This document shows positions 1 through 8,134 of a DNA stretch of 64,000 nt, piece after piece. The position numbers and the translations under genes were made by a program. The stretch covers positions 91,607 through 155,606 of the forward strand of contig VBFH01000025.1 of assembly GCA_005883575.1 (NCBI GenBank), given 5' to 3'. Every line of letters starts with the position of its first letter. Positions within the stretch are counted from its first letter, which is position 1. This DNA comes from Chloroflexota bacterium (GTDB lineage: Bacteria; Chloroflexota; Dormibacteria; Dormibacterales; Dormibacteraceae). The notes under the pieces are model-generated. The model saw only the letters and a program-made list of their open reading frames with translations. It was not told the origin of the DNA and searched no databases.

Positions 1-286
1 CGGCGACCGTATGCGCCTGGACCAGGGAGTCCGCGACGCCGAAGGTTGCCGGACACTCGGCGGCGTCCATCGCCGCGACCAGTCCGCTGGTGCCTGCGCC
101 GAAGTAGTGCAAGCGGCCGCCGGAGCGCAGGCGGCCGGCGATCGCTTCGACCGCCTCAGCGATGTGCTCGAGTTGCGGTCCGATTGCGTCGAGGGCGTTG
201 CGGTCGTCTGCGTGCATCAGAGTCACGAACTCGAGCGCGCTCATGTCGTCGAGCTCGTCGGCTCGAGGATGCGGCTCCTCGCTCAT
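1..286 (-). CDS. murQ: N-acetylmuramic acid 6-phosphate etherase, N-terminal part
   Basis: This is a SIS-domain lyase that removes the lactyl ether from MurNAc-6-phosphate to give GlcNAc-6-phosphate in cytoplasmic cell-wall recycling. Only the first 95 residues are present, because the gene runs off the left edge. The visible part reads GRLHYFGAGTSGLVAAMDA followed by AECPATFGV, the sugar-phosphate-binding signature of MurQ-type SIS domains. The ATG at 284-286 follows an in-frame stop about 50 bases upstream, and the N-terminus (MSEEPHPRADELDDMSALEF) suits the family. The gene lies 189 bases downstream of the GH3 gene on the same strand, so it is probably the next gene of the operon. The gap between them shows no convincing ORF or terminator. 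Confidence 0.85.
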   Translation of the reverse strand, partial: MSEEPHPRADELDDMSALEFVTLMHADDRNALDAIGPQLEHIAEAVEAIAGRLRSGGRLHYFGAGTSGLVAAMDAAECPATFGVADSLVQAHTVA

Positions 287-475
287 CGGACGATGACCGA
301 CCTGCCGCGGACGGCGAGAGATTCGGTGATCCAAGCGCCCGAGATGCTAGGGGCCGACGAGTATCGCAGCGAACGCATCGTGCATGCGCGAGCGAGAGGT
401 ACAGGAGGAAACAACGCAGATCGGGCGCTGGGGCGGCGCCGGAGATCCGCCGGACGTGGCGGGGCGGTCATCCTG

Positions 476-1879
476 TCATCCTGTCATCAACTCCGCAGCC
501 GCATCCGCGCACACGCGCGCGGAGCCGTGGGTGGCGATGTAGGCCTTGGCTGCTTGCGGGCGGCACACGGGTACTCCCATCTCGACCACCACCGCGTCGG
601 GACGGCGGCTGAGCAGCGCGTCGACCTGAAGGCGATTCTCCGGTTGGCGATGCAGATCGCGGACCACGATGACGAGGTCTTTGCCGGCAACCTCGGTGAC
701 GGTCTCGACGACCCGGACTCCACGCCTGGCCAGGGCGGTGGCCGCGCCCCACGGCACATCCCCGGCCGCAATCGATGCTGGTGGCTCGAAACGGATCACC
801 GCCACGTCGCCGCCCACCCGCACGGCGCCGTCCGCGCGGATCGCACGCCGCGCCGCCTCGAGCCCGATTTCGTCACCATCCCGCCGGTCCGCGATTTGCT
901 TCTCCTTGAATGGGGAAGCGAGTGCGCCGACGCGCGTCGCGGCTTCGGCAAGGCGTCCTTCTGTGAGCCTGCCCCGCTCGACCGCGGCCGTGATGGCCGC
1001 GACGATCTCATCGACGACACCTTCGTCGCAGAGACCGCCGCCGACGCACAGGCCGTCGCACCCTGCGGCGAGGGCGAGGACCGCTCGATCGCCAAGGCCG
1101 TGGCGTTCGGCGAGACCTCGCATCTCGAGGCCGTCCGTGACCGCGACGCCCTGGAACCCAAGCTCATCGCGCAGGAGGCCGGTCATGAGCTTCGAGCTGA
1201 GCGTCGCCGGCCCTTCGTCGATCGTCGGGACGGCGATGTGCGCGCTCATGATCGCCCGCACGCCGGAGTCGATCGCAGCCCTGAACGGATCCAGCGCGCG
1301 CACGTGAGGGTCCTCGCCGGCGACCGGCAGTGCCAGGTGTGAGTCCACGGACGTATCCCCGTGCCCGGGGAAATGCTTGGCGCATGCGGCGACACCCGCA
1401 CCCTGCATGCCTGTGATCCACGCGGCGGTGTGCTGCGCGACGGCTCGCGGATCTGAGCCGAACGATCGCACACCGATGACCGGATTCAAGGGGTTCGTGT
1501 TCACATCCGCGACCGGCGCCAGGTTGAGGTCGATGCCGAGGCCGGCGAGCCGGCCGCCGAGCGCGGAAGCCACCGCGGTGGTGAGCGAGGGATCCGCAGC
1601 GACGCCAAGGGCGAGGTTGCCAGGATATGAGCTGCCCGTCTTCGCCTCCAGACGAGTGACGTCGCCACCCTCTTCGTCGATCGCGACCACCAGCTCGGGC
1701 CGCTCGGTATGGAGCGCGGCCGTCAGCCTCGTGACCTGCGCGTCGGTCTCGACGTTGCGGCCGAAGAGGACGATCCCGCCCAGCCCCTGGGCCGCGCGGC
1801 GGCGCACCCATTCGGGCGGGGTCGTGCCCACGAAACCCGGAAACAGGCAGCGCAGCGCCAGGGCTTCCACCGAGGTCAC
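476..1879 (-). CDS. Glycoside hydrolase family 3 beta-N-acetylhexosaminidase (NagZ-like)
   Basis: The predicted cytoplasmic enzyme would release GlcNAc from GlcNAc-MurNAc or muropeptide fragments. It is 467 residues long and has no signal peptide. The GH3 barrel shows AIDEEGGDVTRLE (about 67-78), the NagZ Asp-His dyad loop KHFPGHGDT (168-176) and the nucleophile segment VTDGLEM (Asp249). The C-terminal 150 residues look like the extra alpha/beta domain of two-domain GH3 enzymes. The GTG at 1877-1879 overlaps the permease stop (GTGA). A second GTG at 1870 has a better ribosome-binding site (AAGGGG, spacing 8) and may be the true start. The neighbours (ABC importer upstream, MurQ downstream) point to wall-sugar catabolism. 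The family is clear; the exact substrate is inferred. Confidence 0.9.
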   Translation of the reverse strand: MTSVEALALRCLFPGFVGTTPPEWVRRRAAQGLGGIVLFGRNVETDAQVTRLTAALHTERPELVVAIDEEGGDVTRLEAKTGSSYPGNLALGVAADPSLTTAVASALGGRLAGLGIDLNLAPVADVNTNPLNPVIGVRSFGSDPRAVAQHTAAWITGMQGAGVAACAKHFPGHGDTSVDSHLALPVAGEDPHVRALDPFRAAIDSGVRAIMSAHIAVPTIDEGPATLSSKLMTGLLRDELGFQGVAVTDGLEMRGLAERHGLGDRAVLALAAGCDGLCVGGGLCDEGVVDEIVAAITAAVERGRLTEGRLAEAATRVGALASPFKEKQIADRRDGDEIGLEAARRAIRADGAVRVGGDVAVIRFEPPASIAAGDVPWGAATALARRGVRVVETVTEVAGKDLVIVVRDLHRQPENRLQVDALLSRRPDAVVVEMGVPVCRPQAAKAYIATHGSARVCADAAAELMTG

Positions 1880-2781
1880 CCCTTCACCGCCCCCGCGGTC
1901 AAGCCGCCGGCCAAGTATCGCTGGAGGATGAGGAAGAAGGCCACCACCGGCAGGCCGGTCAGGGTCGCCGCGGCCATCAGCGGCCCCCACTCCGGACCGT
2001 GGTTGGTGGTGAAAGACGCCAGCCACACCGTCAGCGTTTGGTTATGCGGGCTGGAGAGTAGGACGTAGGCGATGATGTACTCGTTCCAGGCCTGGATGAA
2101 GCCGAAGATGGCAGTCGCCACCAGGCCCGGCCCGACCAGGGGGAACGTGATCCGGAAGAATGCGCTCGTCCGGGTGCAGCCGTCGATCATGGCCGCCTCT
2201 TCGAGCTCAACCGGGATGTTGGCGACAAATCCGCGCAGCGTCCAGATCATGAAAGGAAGGACGACGGCGAGGTAGATCGCGATCACGCCCGGTAGCGCGT
2301 CGACCTGGCCGGCGCTGTCGAGCAACATGTAGAGAGGAATGATCAGCGCGTTCAGCGGCACCATCTGGACGCCGATGATCATCACCAGGAACGCGGTGCG
2401 GCCCCGGAAGCCGAAACGCGCCGTGCCCACCGCGGCCAGAAAGGCGATCACCAGCGCGAGCGCGAGCATGACGCCGACGATGACCAGGCTGTTGCGTACG
2501 TCGTCAAGGAAGAATGGGCGCGCGATCGCGTCCTTGAAGTTGTCGAGGGTGAAAGGCGCCGGGAACCACTTCGGCTGGAGGGTGAGGATGTCGCGACCCG
2601 GTTTGAAGGCAGTGATGATCATCCAGTAGATCGGGAAAAGCATCACCGCGGCGACCCCGATCCCCGTCGCGTCGTAGACGAGCTGTTTGAGGCCGCGCGG
2701 GACCATGACCCGAGCGGCTGCCTCGGTCGCCGTGCGCGCGCGGCCGGCCTGGACGCCCTGCGCGGTCCCGGGCGCGATCAA
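1876..2781 (-). CDS. ABC sugar transporter permease (MalG type)
   Basis: This is the second membrane subunit of a CUT1-type carbohydrate ABC importer. Six hydrophobic segments are visible, along with the EAA loop that docks the ATPase (VELEEAAMIDGCTRTSAFFRITFP). The chosen start is the TTG at 2779-2781. It overlaps the upstream permease stop as TTGA and has the site GGCGGAG 5 bases upstream. An ATG at 2706 would give a 276-residue protein closer to the usual length, so the first 25 residues are uncertain. The operon has no ATPase gene in this window, so the pair probably uses a shared MsiK-type ATPase encoded elsewhere or a gene beyond the left edge. Confidence 0.93.
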   Translation of the reverse strand: MIAPGTAQGVQAGRARTATEAAARVMVPRGLKQLVYDATGIGVAAVMLFPIYWMIITAFKPGRDILTLQPKWFPAPFTLDNFKDAIARPFFLDDVRNSLVIVGVMLALALVIAFLAAVGTARFGFRGRTAFLVMIIGVQMVPLNALIIPLYMLLDSAGQVDALPGVIAIYLAVVLPFMIWTLRGFVANIPVELEEAAMIDGCTRTSAFFRITFPLVGPGLVATAIFGFIQAWNEYIIAYVLLSSPHNQTLTVWLASFTTNHGPEWGPLMAAATLTGLPVVAFFLILQRYLAGGLTAGAVKG

Positions 2782-3728
2782 GCGATCTCCGCCTGCCGGA
2801 CGGTCTCCCTCACGTAGAAGAGGGTGACCACGATCAGGACCAGGACCATCAGCACCGCGATCGTCGCCCCCAGCCCGTACTGCGAGACCCCGAACGACTC
2901 CCGGTACGAGTAGATTGCGATCGTGTAGTAGTCGGCGCTCGGGCGCTGGTTCAGCAGCACGTAGATCTGGTTGAAGACTCCAAAGTCCCAGATCGTCGAT
3001 AGGCAAGTCACGATCAGGAAGATGGGCTTGAGCATCGGCGCAGTGACGAAGCGAAATCTCTGCCACGGGCCGGCGCCGTCCACCTCCGCGGCGTCGAGGA
3101 GCTCACCTGGCACCTGGAGCAGGCCGGCGAACACGGTGATGGTGACGAACGGGATGGCTCCCCACACCACGACGAGGACCAGCACGCCGAGCCCCTGCAC
3201 CGGGTTGTCGAACCAGTTGTGGTGGATGAAGTTCCCCAGATGGAGCTGGGTGAGCAGGTAGTTGATGACTCCGAACTCGTAGTCGAACATCCACTGCCAG
3301 ATGTCCACAGTCACGATCACGGGCGTCGCCCAGACAAACACGAGCGCGCTCATGACGACCACGCTGACCGCGCGCCGGACCTTGAGCAAGAGCAAGGCGA
3401 TGAGCGTGCTCAAAAGGATGGTCAGGGCGACGCATGTGAAGGTGAAGGCCAGAGACCGGAAGATGACCTGGCGAAAGAGTGGATCGGCGAGGATCGCCTG
3501 GTAGTTGCCCAGGCCGACCCACTCGCCCTGGTGCGCGATCAGCTCGCGCAGGCCGTAATGCTGCAAAGAGAGCCAGACCAGCATGCCGAGCGGAAAGGCC
3601 AGGACTCCGGCGATCACCGCCACGCTCGGGGTGATCAGCGCGTATGGAAACAGCTGTCCGCTGAGCCATCGCCGCCTCAGGAAGGAGGAGGCCGGCTCGA
3701 GGTCAGGCGCTGCCGCCGCCGTTGCCAT
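2778..3728 (-). CDS. ABC sugar transporter permease (MalF type)
   Basis: This is the first membrane subunit of the same CUT1 importer, 316 residues. It has an N-terminal cytoplasmic tail, six transmembrane segments and an EAA loop (GELLDAAEVDGAGPWQRFRF). It starts 26 bases after the binding-protein gene and overlaps the next permease by 4 bases, so the two subunits are translationally coupled. With a hexosaminidase and MurQ downstream, the likely cargo is an amino sugar or wall disaccharide. That cargo assignment is inference from context. Confidence 0.94.
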   Translation of the reverse strand: MATAAAAPDLEPASSFLRRRWLSGQLFPYALITPSVAVIAGVLAFPLGMLVWLSLQHYGLRELIAHQGEWVGLGNYQAILADPLFRQVIFRSLAFTFTCVALTILLSTLIALLLLKVRRAVSVVVMSALVFVWATPVIVTVDIWQWMFDYEFGVINYLLTQLHLGNFIHHNWFDNPVQGLGVLVLVVVWGAIPFVTITVFAGLLQVPGELLDAAEVDGAGPWQRFRFVTAPMLKPIFLIVTCLSTIWDFGVFNQIYVLLNQRPSADYYTIAIYSYRESFGVSQYGLGATIAVLMVLVLIVVTLFYVRETVRQAEIA

Positions 3729-3754
3729 CGAACCAGCCCCCTTGTATCTGGTTT

Positions 3755-5044
3755 TTAGCCGCCGCCGTTCAGGATCGTGGTGATCCTGTCGCTAGCGGAC
3801 TTGGTCGCATCCGCGACCCCCATCTGCTTGGTGAATATCTTGACGAGCATGTCCGGAAGCACGTTCGCGTTCTCGACGCTGGCCCAGTTTTGCGAGTTCG
3901 GCACGAACTTGCTGTTCTTGGCCGCGCTGAAGAATATCGAGTTGATGCCCGTGCCGAGGCTGAGCATCGAGGTCGTGTTGGGGATTACCCCGCCGACTGT
4001 CGCCATCTCGGCCATGTGCTTGTTGCCGGTGAGAGTGGCGATCCAGGCGTTCGCCAGGTCCTGGTGCTTGCTGCGCGAAGCGACGCCCAGGTCGGAGCCG
4101 CCGAGGAACACCGGGGCGGTCTGGCCCGCGTTGTGGCTCGGGATCGGGAACGCGCCCAGCTGGTCCTTGAGCGCCGGGTTGCCGGCCTTCGGGTCGGTGA
4201 TGACGCCGACCTCCCAACCGTTGGCGATGATCATCGCGATGTGGCCCTGCGCGAAGGCAGCGTCCTGCTTGGCCTCGTCGCCGGTCTTGTCCGCGCGCGA
4301 AAGCTTGCTGACCAGGTTGCTGAGTGTCGTCAGGCCCTGCTGCGAGCTGGACGAGCTCAGTGCGCCCGACCACTTGCCGCCCGACTGGGTGGCGATGTCG
4401 CCACCGAAGTCCCACACGAAGGGAAGTGCTGCGTACCAGTACTTACCGGGGTAGTAGAGCGCCGAGAAGCTCGGATCGGACTTGTGCGCGTCCATGAGCT
4501 TCTGCCCAACCGTGAGCAGGCCGTCCATGCTGTCAGGAGGCGTGACGCCTGCCGAGGCGAAGAAGTCCTTGCGGTAGATGATGGCGCGGCTGCCCGCGTA
4601 GTAAGGGACGCAGTAGAGCTTGCCGGCCTGGGTGCAGGAGTCGGTCAGGGACTGCAGCCAGGTGGCGGAGTTGTCGAAGCCCGTCTTCTTGCCTGTGATG
4701 TCCTCGAGCGCCCCGGCCGCGGCGTACTTGGCCACCAGCGTGTTGCCGAGCTCCACGACATCCGGCGGTGTGTTGCCGGGTAGGGCGGTGTCGAGCTTGG
4801 TGCCGATATCGCCCCACTGCTGGATCTCGACGTTGACGGTCACGTTCGGATACTTGGACTTGAAATCCGCGTTGACCTCGTCGATCACGCTCTGCGGCGC
4901 GCTTCCGTTCATGAGCCAGACGGTGAGGGTGGCGGTTTGATTCGACGAGTTGTTGTTGCTGCTGCCGCTGCTGCCGCCACAGGCGGCGGCGAGGACCGCG
5001 ACGGCAACCGAGACGACGGTCACCCATGACTTCCTGAACATCAT
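3755..5044 (-). CDS. Sugar-binding lipoprotein of the ABC importer
   Basis: This extracytoplasmic solute-binding protein (family 1, 429 residues) captures the sugar and delivers it to the two permeases. The N-terminus has a signal peptide ending in the lipobox LAAAC followed by a Gly/Ser/Asn linker, so it should be lipid-anchored. The mature part carries the family pattern LTVWLMNGSAPQSVIDEVNADFKSKYP near the N-terminus and a Trp-rich ligand region. The gene starts directly after the regulator stop codon. Its ribosome-binding site (AGGGGG) lies inside the regulator's last codons, which suggests translational coupling. Two adjacent ATG codons (5044 and 5041) are possible starts. Confidence 0.94.
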   Translation of the reverse strand: MMFRKSWVTVVSVAVAVLAAACGGSSGSSNNNSSNQTATLTVWLMNGSAPQSVIDEVNADFKSKYPNVTVNVEIQQWGDIGTKLDTALPGNTPPDVVELGNTLVAKYAAAGALEDITGKKTGFDNSATWLQSLTDSCTQAGKLYCVPYYAGSRAIIYRKDFFASAGVTPPDSMDGLLTVGQKLMDAHKSDPSFSALYYPGKYWYAALPFVWDFGGDIATQSGGKWSGALSSSSSQQGLTTLSNLVSKLSRADKTGDEAKQDAAFAQGHIAMIIANGWEVGVITDPKAGNPALKDQLGAFPIPSHNAGQTAPVFLGGSDLGVASRSKHQDLANAWIATLTGNKHMAEMATVGGVIPNTTSMLSLGTGINSIFFSAAKNSKFVPNSQNWASVENANVLPDMLVKIFTKQMGVADATKSASDRITTILNGGG

Positions 5045-5866
5045 CTAGGCGTTTTTCCCCCTATGTCTTGAATGCGGCGCCGGTGCGCCATCTTGATGGT
5101 CGCCTCCACCTTGCTTCGTCGCCGCCGAAGAGCCGCGCAAGGCGCCGGCCGAGCGTCCGTTGCGGCTTCTCTGCGGTACGAGGTCGGCGACCAGGCGATA
5201 ACGGTCGCCGCGGTAGATGGAGCGGACGAACTCGACGACCCGCCCTGACGCGGATACGGTCGTCCGCTCGAACAAAAAGGCAGGAGTGTGCAGCGGAACC
5301 CCGAGAACCTCCGACTCTTCCTCGTTGGTCACGGTGGGCTCGATGGACTGGGAGCCGGAGGCGATGGTGATGCCGTAGCGATCGCGCAGCAGCTCGTAGA
5401 AGGAGTGGTCTTCGAAGTCGGCCCGCGTCAGGCCGGGGACGAGCGCCTCGGGGACGTGCAGGACCTCCATCGCCATCGGCTTCGAGTCGGCGAGACGGAG
5501 ACGCTTGACCCGGACCAGGCGCGCCTCGGGGGAGACCTCGAGGCGGTGGGCAAGCCGGGCGCCGGCGAGGGTTGTGGTCAATTCGAGCGTGCGGCTGCCG
5601 GGCGTCATCCCACGCCGCTTCATGTCGTCGCTGAACGAGGTCAGCGTCAGCGGCTGGGCAATCTTGGGCTCGGTGACGTAGGTGCCGCTGCCGTGGCGGC
5701 GGTCGAGGTAGCCGTCGCGGACGAGCTCGTCCAGCGCGGCGCGGACCGTGAGGCGGGAGACGCCAAGGTCGATCGCGAGCTGGCGCTCGGCCGGGATGGG
5801 CAGGCCGACCTCTAGCGTCTCGACCAGGTCGAGGACGCGGTCGCGGGTCTCTTCCTGCTTACTCAT
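5045..5866 (-). CDS. GntR-family (HutC/DasR-like) transcriptional regulator with UTRA domain
   Basis: This is the probable local regulator of the uptake and recycling operon, with an amino-sugar phosphate as likely effector. The winged helix is at about residues 10-70, with PAERQLAIDLGVSRLTVRAA and the wing GSGTYVTEP. It is followed by a UTRA ligand domain (about 80-235) like those of DasR, NagR and YvoA. The C-terminal 30 residues are a charged, low-complexity tail. I chose the ATG at 5866; an upstream in-frame ATG at 5926 would add 20 unlikely residues and overlap the palindromic operator. No clear ribosome-binding site precedes 5866, so it may be leaderless or weakly translated. It is the first gene of the operon. 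Confidence 0.9.
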   Translation of the reverse strand: MSKQEETRDRVLDLVETLEVGLPIPAERQLAIDLGVSRLTVRAALDELVRDGYLDRRHGSGTYVTEPKIAQPLTLTSFSDDMKRRGMTPGSRTLELTTTLAGARLAHRLEVSPEARLVRVKRLRLADSKPMAMEVLHVPEALVPGLTRADFEDHSFYELLRDRYGITIASGSQSIEPTVTNEEESEVLGVPLHTPAFLFERTTVSASGRVVEFVRSIYRGDRYRLVADLVPQRSRNGRSAGALRGSSAATKQGGGDHQDGAPAPHSRHRGKNA

Positions 5867-5924
5867 TGGAAGTGGTATAGCCCTCTGTCGAGCACGACGC
5901 CGGCAAGTAAAGCACAGATCGGGC

Positions 5925-5942
5925 AAGTGGTCAATACCACTT
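5925..5942. promoter_or_regulatory. Palindromic operator for the GntR regulator (dre-like)
   Basis: The sequence AAGTGGTCAATACCACTT is a perfect inverted repeat (AAGTGGT-N4-ACCACTT). It resembles the DasR/NagR consensus, which has AGTGGT and ACCACT half-sites around a short centre. It lies 59 bases upstream of the regulator start, where autoregulation and operon control would be expected. A further half-site (AAGTGGT) sits at 5870-5876. Assignment to this regulator is inference from position and family. Confidence 0.7.
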
Positions 5943-5973
5943 TTCAGATCAGCTCCGAATGTGCGGCCTTTTA

Positions 5974-5995
5974 GGTATCACCGCTCGGCGATACC
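5974..5995. promoter_or_regulatory. 22-base near-perfect palindrome of unknown role
   Basis: Arms GGTATC (5974-5979) and GATACC (5990-5995) flank an inner CCG/CGG pair, so 9 of 11 positions on each side match. The half-site differs from the GntR operator. It could be an operator for another regulator or a transcribed hairpin. Confidence 0.5.
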
Positions 5996-6181
5996 ATTGC
6001 CCCTACGCGATCGACGAGTGCTCCTGGGTGACGCCCAGACTTCGCCTCCTCCCGGCCCGCCCGGAGGCGGCATGCCACGTCGCCTCCTCCGACCTGGACG
6101 ACTCGCGAGAGGTCGCCCGGCCGGCGCACATCTAGAGCGGACGGGGCGCTCAGGTAGTCCCGCCGACCGCCGGGTTTAACT

Positions 6182-6206
6182 GGTAAGGCCGCGATGCGGC
6201 CATACC
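6182..6206 (+). promoter_or_regulatory. Hairpin in the leader of the GlsB-like gene
   Basis: GGTA and TACC enclose a GGCCGC/GCGGCC stem with a GAT loop and one A-A mismatch. The hairpin ends 17 bases before the ATG, just upstream of the ribosome-binding site TGGAGG. It could protect the mRNA or tune translation. It has no U-tract, so it is not an ordinary terminator. Confidence 0.45.
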
Positions 6207-6223
6207 TAGCTGGAGGTTCGGAA

Positions 6224-6484
6224 ATGCATCTGATCGGGTTTCTCATCATGGGGGCCATCGTCGGTTGGCTCGCCGGGAAGATCATGAGCGGCCATGGCTA
6301 CGGGATCATCTGGGACATCGTCCTGGGCATCGTCGGGTCGTTCCTCGGAGGATTCATCTTCTCGCTGATCTTTGGCACGGCGCCGACCGGTCTTGTGATC
6401 TCGTTCATCGTTGCGCTGATCGGCGCGATCGTGCTCGTCGCGATCGTGCACATGATCAGGCGGGAGCCGATGCGAGCGGCTTGA
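6224..6484 (+). CDS. GlsB/YeaQ/YmgE-family stress membrane protein
   Basis: This 86-residue protein is almost entirely three hydrophobic segments with the family's Gly-rich pattern (GAIVGWLAGKIMSG, GIVGSFLGGFIF). Members are small inner-membrane proteins linked to general stress; the molecular role is unknown. The ATG at 6224 has the ribosome-binding site GGAGG 8 bases upstream. An in-frame ATG at 6194 overlaps the leader hairpin and is rejected. The gene is followed at once by a strong terminator, so it is a single-gene unit. Confidence 0.88.
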   Translation: MHLIGFLIMGAIVGWLAGKIMSGHGYGIIWDIVLGIVGSFLGGFIFSLIFGTAPTGLVISFIVALIGAIVLVAIVHMIRREPMRAA

Positions 6485-6508
6485 CCGGGATCGTCAGCAA
6501 GGTTCAGA

Positions 6509-6538
6509 CGAGCGCCGCCGCGGCGCTCGTTTTATTTT
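6509..6538 (+). terminator. Rho-independent terminator after the GlsB-like gene
   Basis: A perfect 9-base GC-rich stem (CGAGCGCCG with CGGCGCTCG, 3-base loop, 6509-6529) is followed by TTTTATTTT. It ends 9 bases before the next start codon. Confidence 0.88.
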
Positions 6539-6546
6539 GGTCGTCG

Positions 6547-7488
6547 ATGGACCGGCGGCGGCTCGGCTCTTCCGACCTGGAAGTCTCTCGGCTCTCGCTC
6601 GGCTCCTGGCGAACCTACGAGCGCATTCCCAAGGACGCCGGCGTGGCCGTGATGCGCAAGGCACGCGAGGAGGGCATCAACTTTCTCGACGACGCCCGCT
6701 ACAACGACGAGACCGGCGAGGCACCTCTCAAAACCGGCTACTCGGAGGTGGTGTTCGGCGAGCTGTTTCGCGCCGCGGGCTGGAAACGCGATCAGGTGAT
6801 CCTAGCCAACAAGCTGTGGTGGGAGTTCTGGCCCGAGCAAAGCGCGGCCCAGGAGCTGGATGCATCCCTGCAGCGGATGCGCATCGACCACATCGACCTC
6901 GCCTACGCCGCCGAGCCTCCGGAAGGTTTTGCTCTGGAGCAGCTTGTCGAGGACGTCACGGCGCTGATCACCGCGGGCAAGCTGCGCGCCTGGGGCGTGC
7001 TGAACTGGCGGCCCTCGTTGATCGCCGACGCGGCGCGAATCGCGTCCCGCGCCGGTGTAGCCGGGCCTTGCGCCGCCCAGCTGCCTTACAGCCTCGTCCT
7101 GCGGTCGCCTGTCGAGGATGCAGAAATGGTGCAGGCGCTGGAAGAGGCGAAGGTGAGCGTCGTCGCCTCCTACACCCTGTACGGCGGCGCGCTCACCGGC
7201 AAGTACTCGCAGCCCGGAGCCGAGGGACGCGTCACCGCGCGTATCGACGAGCGCGATTACTCCCGCGCCCGGAGCGTGGGGGAAGAGCTGAGCAGGTTCG
7301 CGCGCAAACACCAGGCGAGGCCGGCGGCGATGGCCGTCGCCTTTGCCCTCCTCAACTCGCATGTCGCGAGCGTCTTGTTCGGCGCCACCCGGCCGGAGCA
7401 GGTCGAAGAGAACATCGGCGCGATCGGGATCCTGGCCGCGCTCGATCAGGCGACCATCGAGGGGCTGAAGCTAATCGGAGCGCGGTAG
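6547..7488 (+). CDS. Aldo/keto reductase
   Basis: This is a 313-residue NADPH-dependent oxidoreductase of the AKR superfamily, cytoplasmic. The N-terminus MDRRRLGSSDLEVSRLSLG is typical. The catalytic region shows FLDDARYN (Asp and Tyr) and ANKLWW (Lys), and the C-terminal cofactor loop VLFGATRPEQVEENIGA is present. The start ATG lies 9 bases after the terminator of the previous gene, with no ribosome-binding site between them, so the gene may be read from a promoter inside that gene or be leaderless. The substrate cannot be told from sequence. Confidence 0.9.
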   Translation: MDRRRLGSSDLEVSRLSLGSWRTYERIPKDAGVAVMRKAREEGINFLDDARYNDETGEAPLKTGYSEVVFGELFRAAGWKRDQVILANKLWWEFWPEQSAAQELDASLQRMRIDHIDLAYAAEPPEGFALEQLVEDVTALITAGKLRAWGVLNWRPSLIADAARIASRAGVAGPCAAQLPYSLVLRSPVEDAEMVQALEEAKVSVVASYTLYGGALTGKYSQPGAEGRVTARIDERDYSRARSVGEELSRFARKHQARPAAMAVAFALLNSHVASVLFGATRPEQVEENIGAIGILAALDQATIEGLKLIGAR

Positions 7489-7501
7489 CAGCGCCGATAA
7501 T

Positions 7502-8134
7502 GTGCACCCCGTGCCTTCGCTGACGACGTTCCTGCTCTTCGCGTTCGCGACGTTCCTACTGACGGCCTCGCCAGGACCGGGTGTGCTCTACGTCATGGCT
7601 CGCAGCGTCGCCCAGGGCCGTGCCGCCGGGTTCGCTTCCATGTTCGGGATCGAGGCCGGTGAGGTCGTGTGGATCGCCGCCGCAGCGACCGGCGTGGCCG
7701 CGCTGCTGTCGGCCTCGACAGCCGCGCTGGTGTTCTTGCGCTGGGGCGGCGCCGCCTACCTCGTCTTTCTGGGCGTCCAGCGCTGGCGGCACGCCGAGGC
7801 GCCGGCCGCACCCGCCCGCGCAGCGCTAGGTCGCATCTTCGGGCAGGGCTTCATCACACAGCTGCTCAACCCCAAGGTCGCGGTCTTCTTTGTCGCGTTT
7901 CTTCCCCAGTTCCTCAACCCGCATGATTCCATCGCGCCCCAGGTAGCCGCGCTTGGCGCCGTCTACATCGTCATTGCAGTCGCAGTCGACGCCTCGTACG
8001 TCATCGCCGCGACTGCAATCTCTCGCCGCTTCCCGCGGAGTCGGGTGGCGCAAAAACGAACTGGCCGAGCCGCAGCGGCGACGTACGTCGCGCTTGGCGC
8101 CGCTGCGGCCGCGACCGGACTCGAAACGCCATGA
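7502..8134 (+). CDS. LysE/RhtB-family amino-acid exporter
   Basis: This 210-residue membrane protein with about six transmembrane segments has the LysE-family opening ASPGPGVLYVMARSVAQGRAAGF and the mid-protein motif GFITQLLNPKVAVFFVAFLPQF. Members export amino acids or their analogues. The start is a GTG at 7502; a second GTG at 7511 is equally possible. The stop overlaps the corA start by 4 bases (ATGA), so the two genes form a unit. The substrate is not predictable. Confidence 0.92.
   Translation: MHPVPSLTTFLLFAFATFLLTASPGPGVLYVMARSVAQGRAAGFASMFGIEAGEVVWIAAAATGVAALLSASTAALVFLRWGGAAYLVFLGVQRWRHAEAPAAPARAALGRIFGQGFITQLLNPKVAVFFVAFLPQFLNPHDSIAPQVAALGAVYIVIAVAVDASYVIAATAISRRFPRSRVAQKRTGRAAAATYVALGAAAAATGLETP

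Larger units (their letters stand above)
5867..6223. other. Intergenic control region between GntR operon and GlsB-like gene
   Basis: This gap of about 357 bases between divergent genes holds no convincing coding sequence. It contains the 18-base palindrome at 5925-5942, a half-site AAGTGGT at 5870-5876 directly before the regulator start, a second dyad at 5974-5995, and a hairpin at 6182-6206. I could not place -35 and -10 boxes with confidence. Confidence 0.7.

Noticed and set aside
11..1342. Long plus-strand ORF of 443 codons over the left end
   Set aside because: It is antisense to the GH3 and MurQ genes, has low-complexity Arg/Ala/Gly composition and no family motif, while the opposite strand gives clear enzymes.
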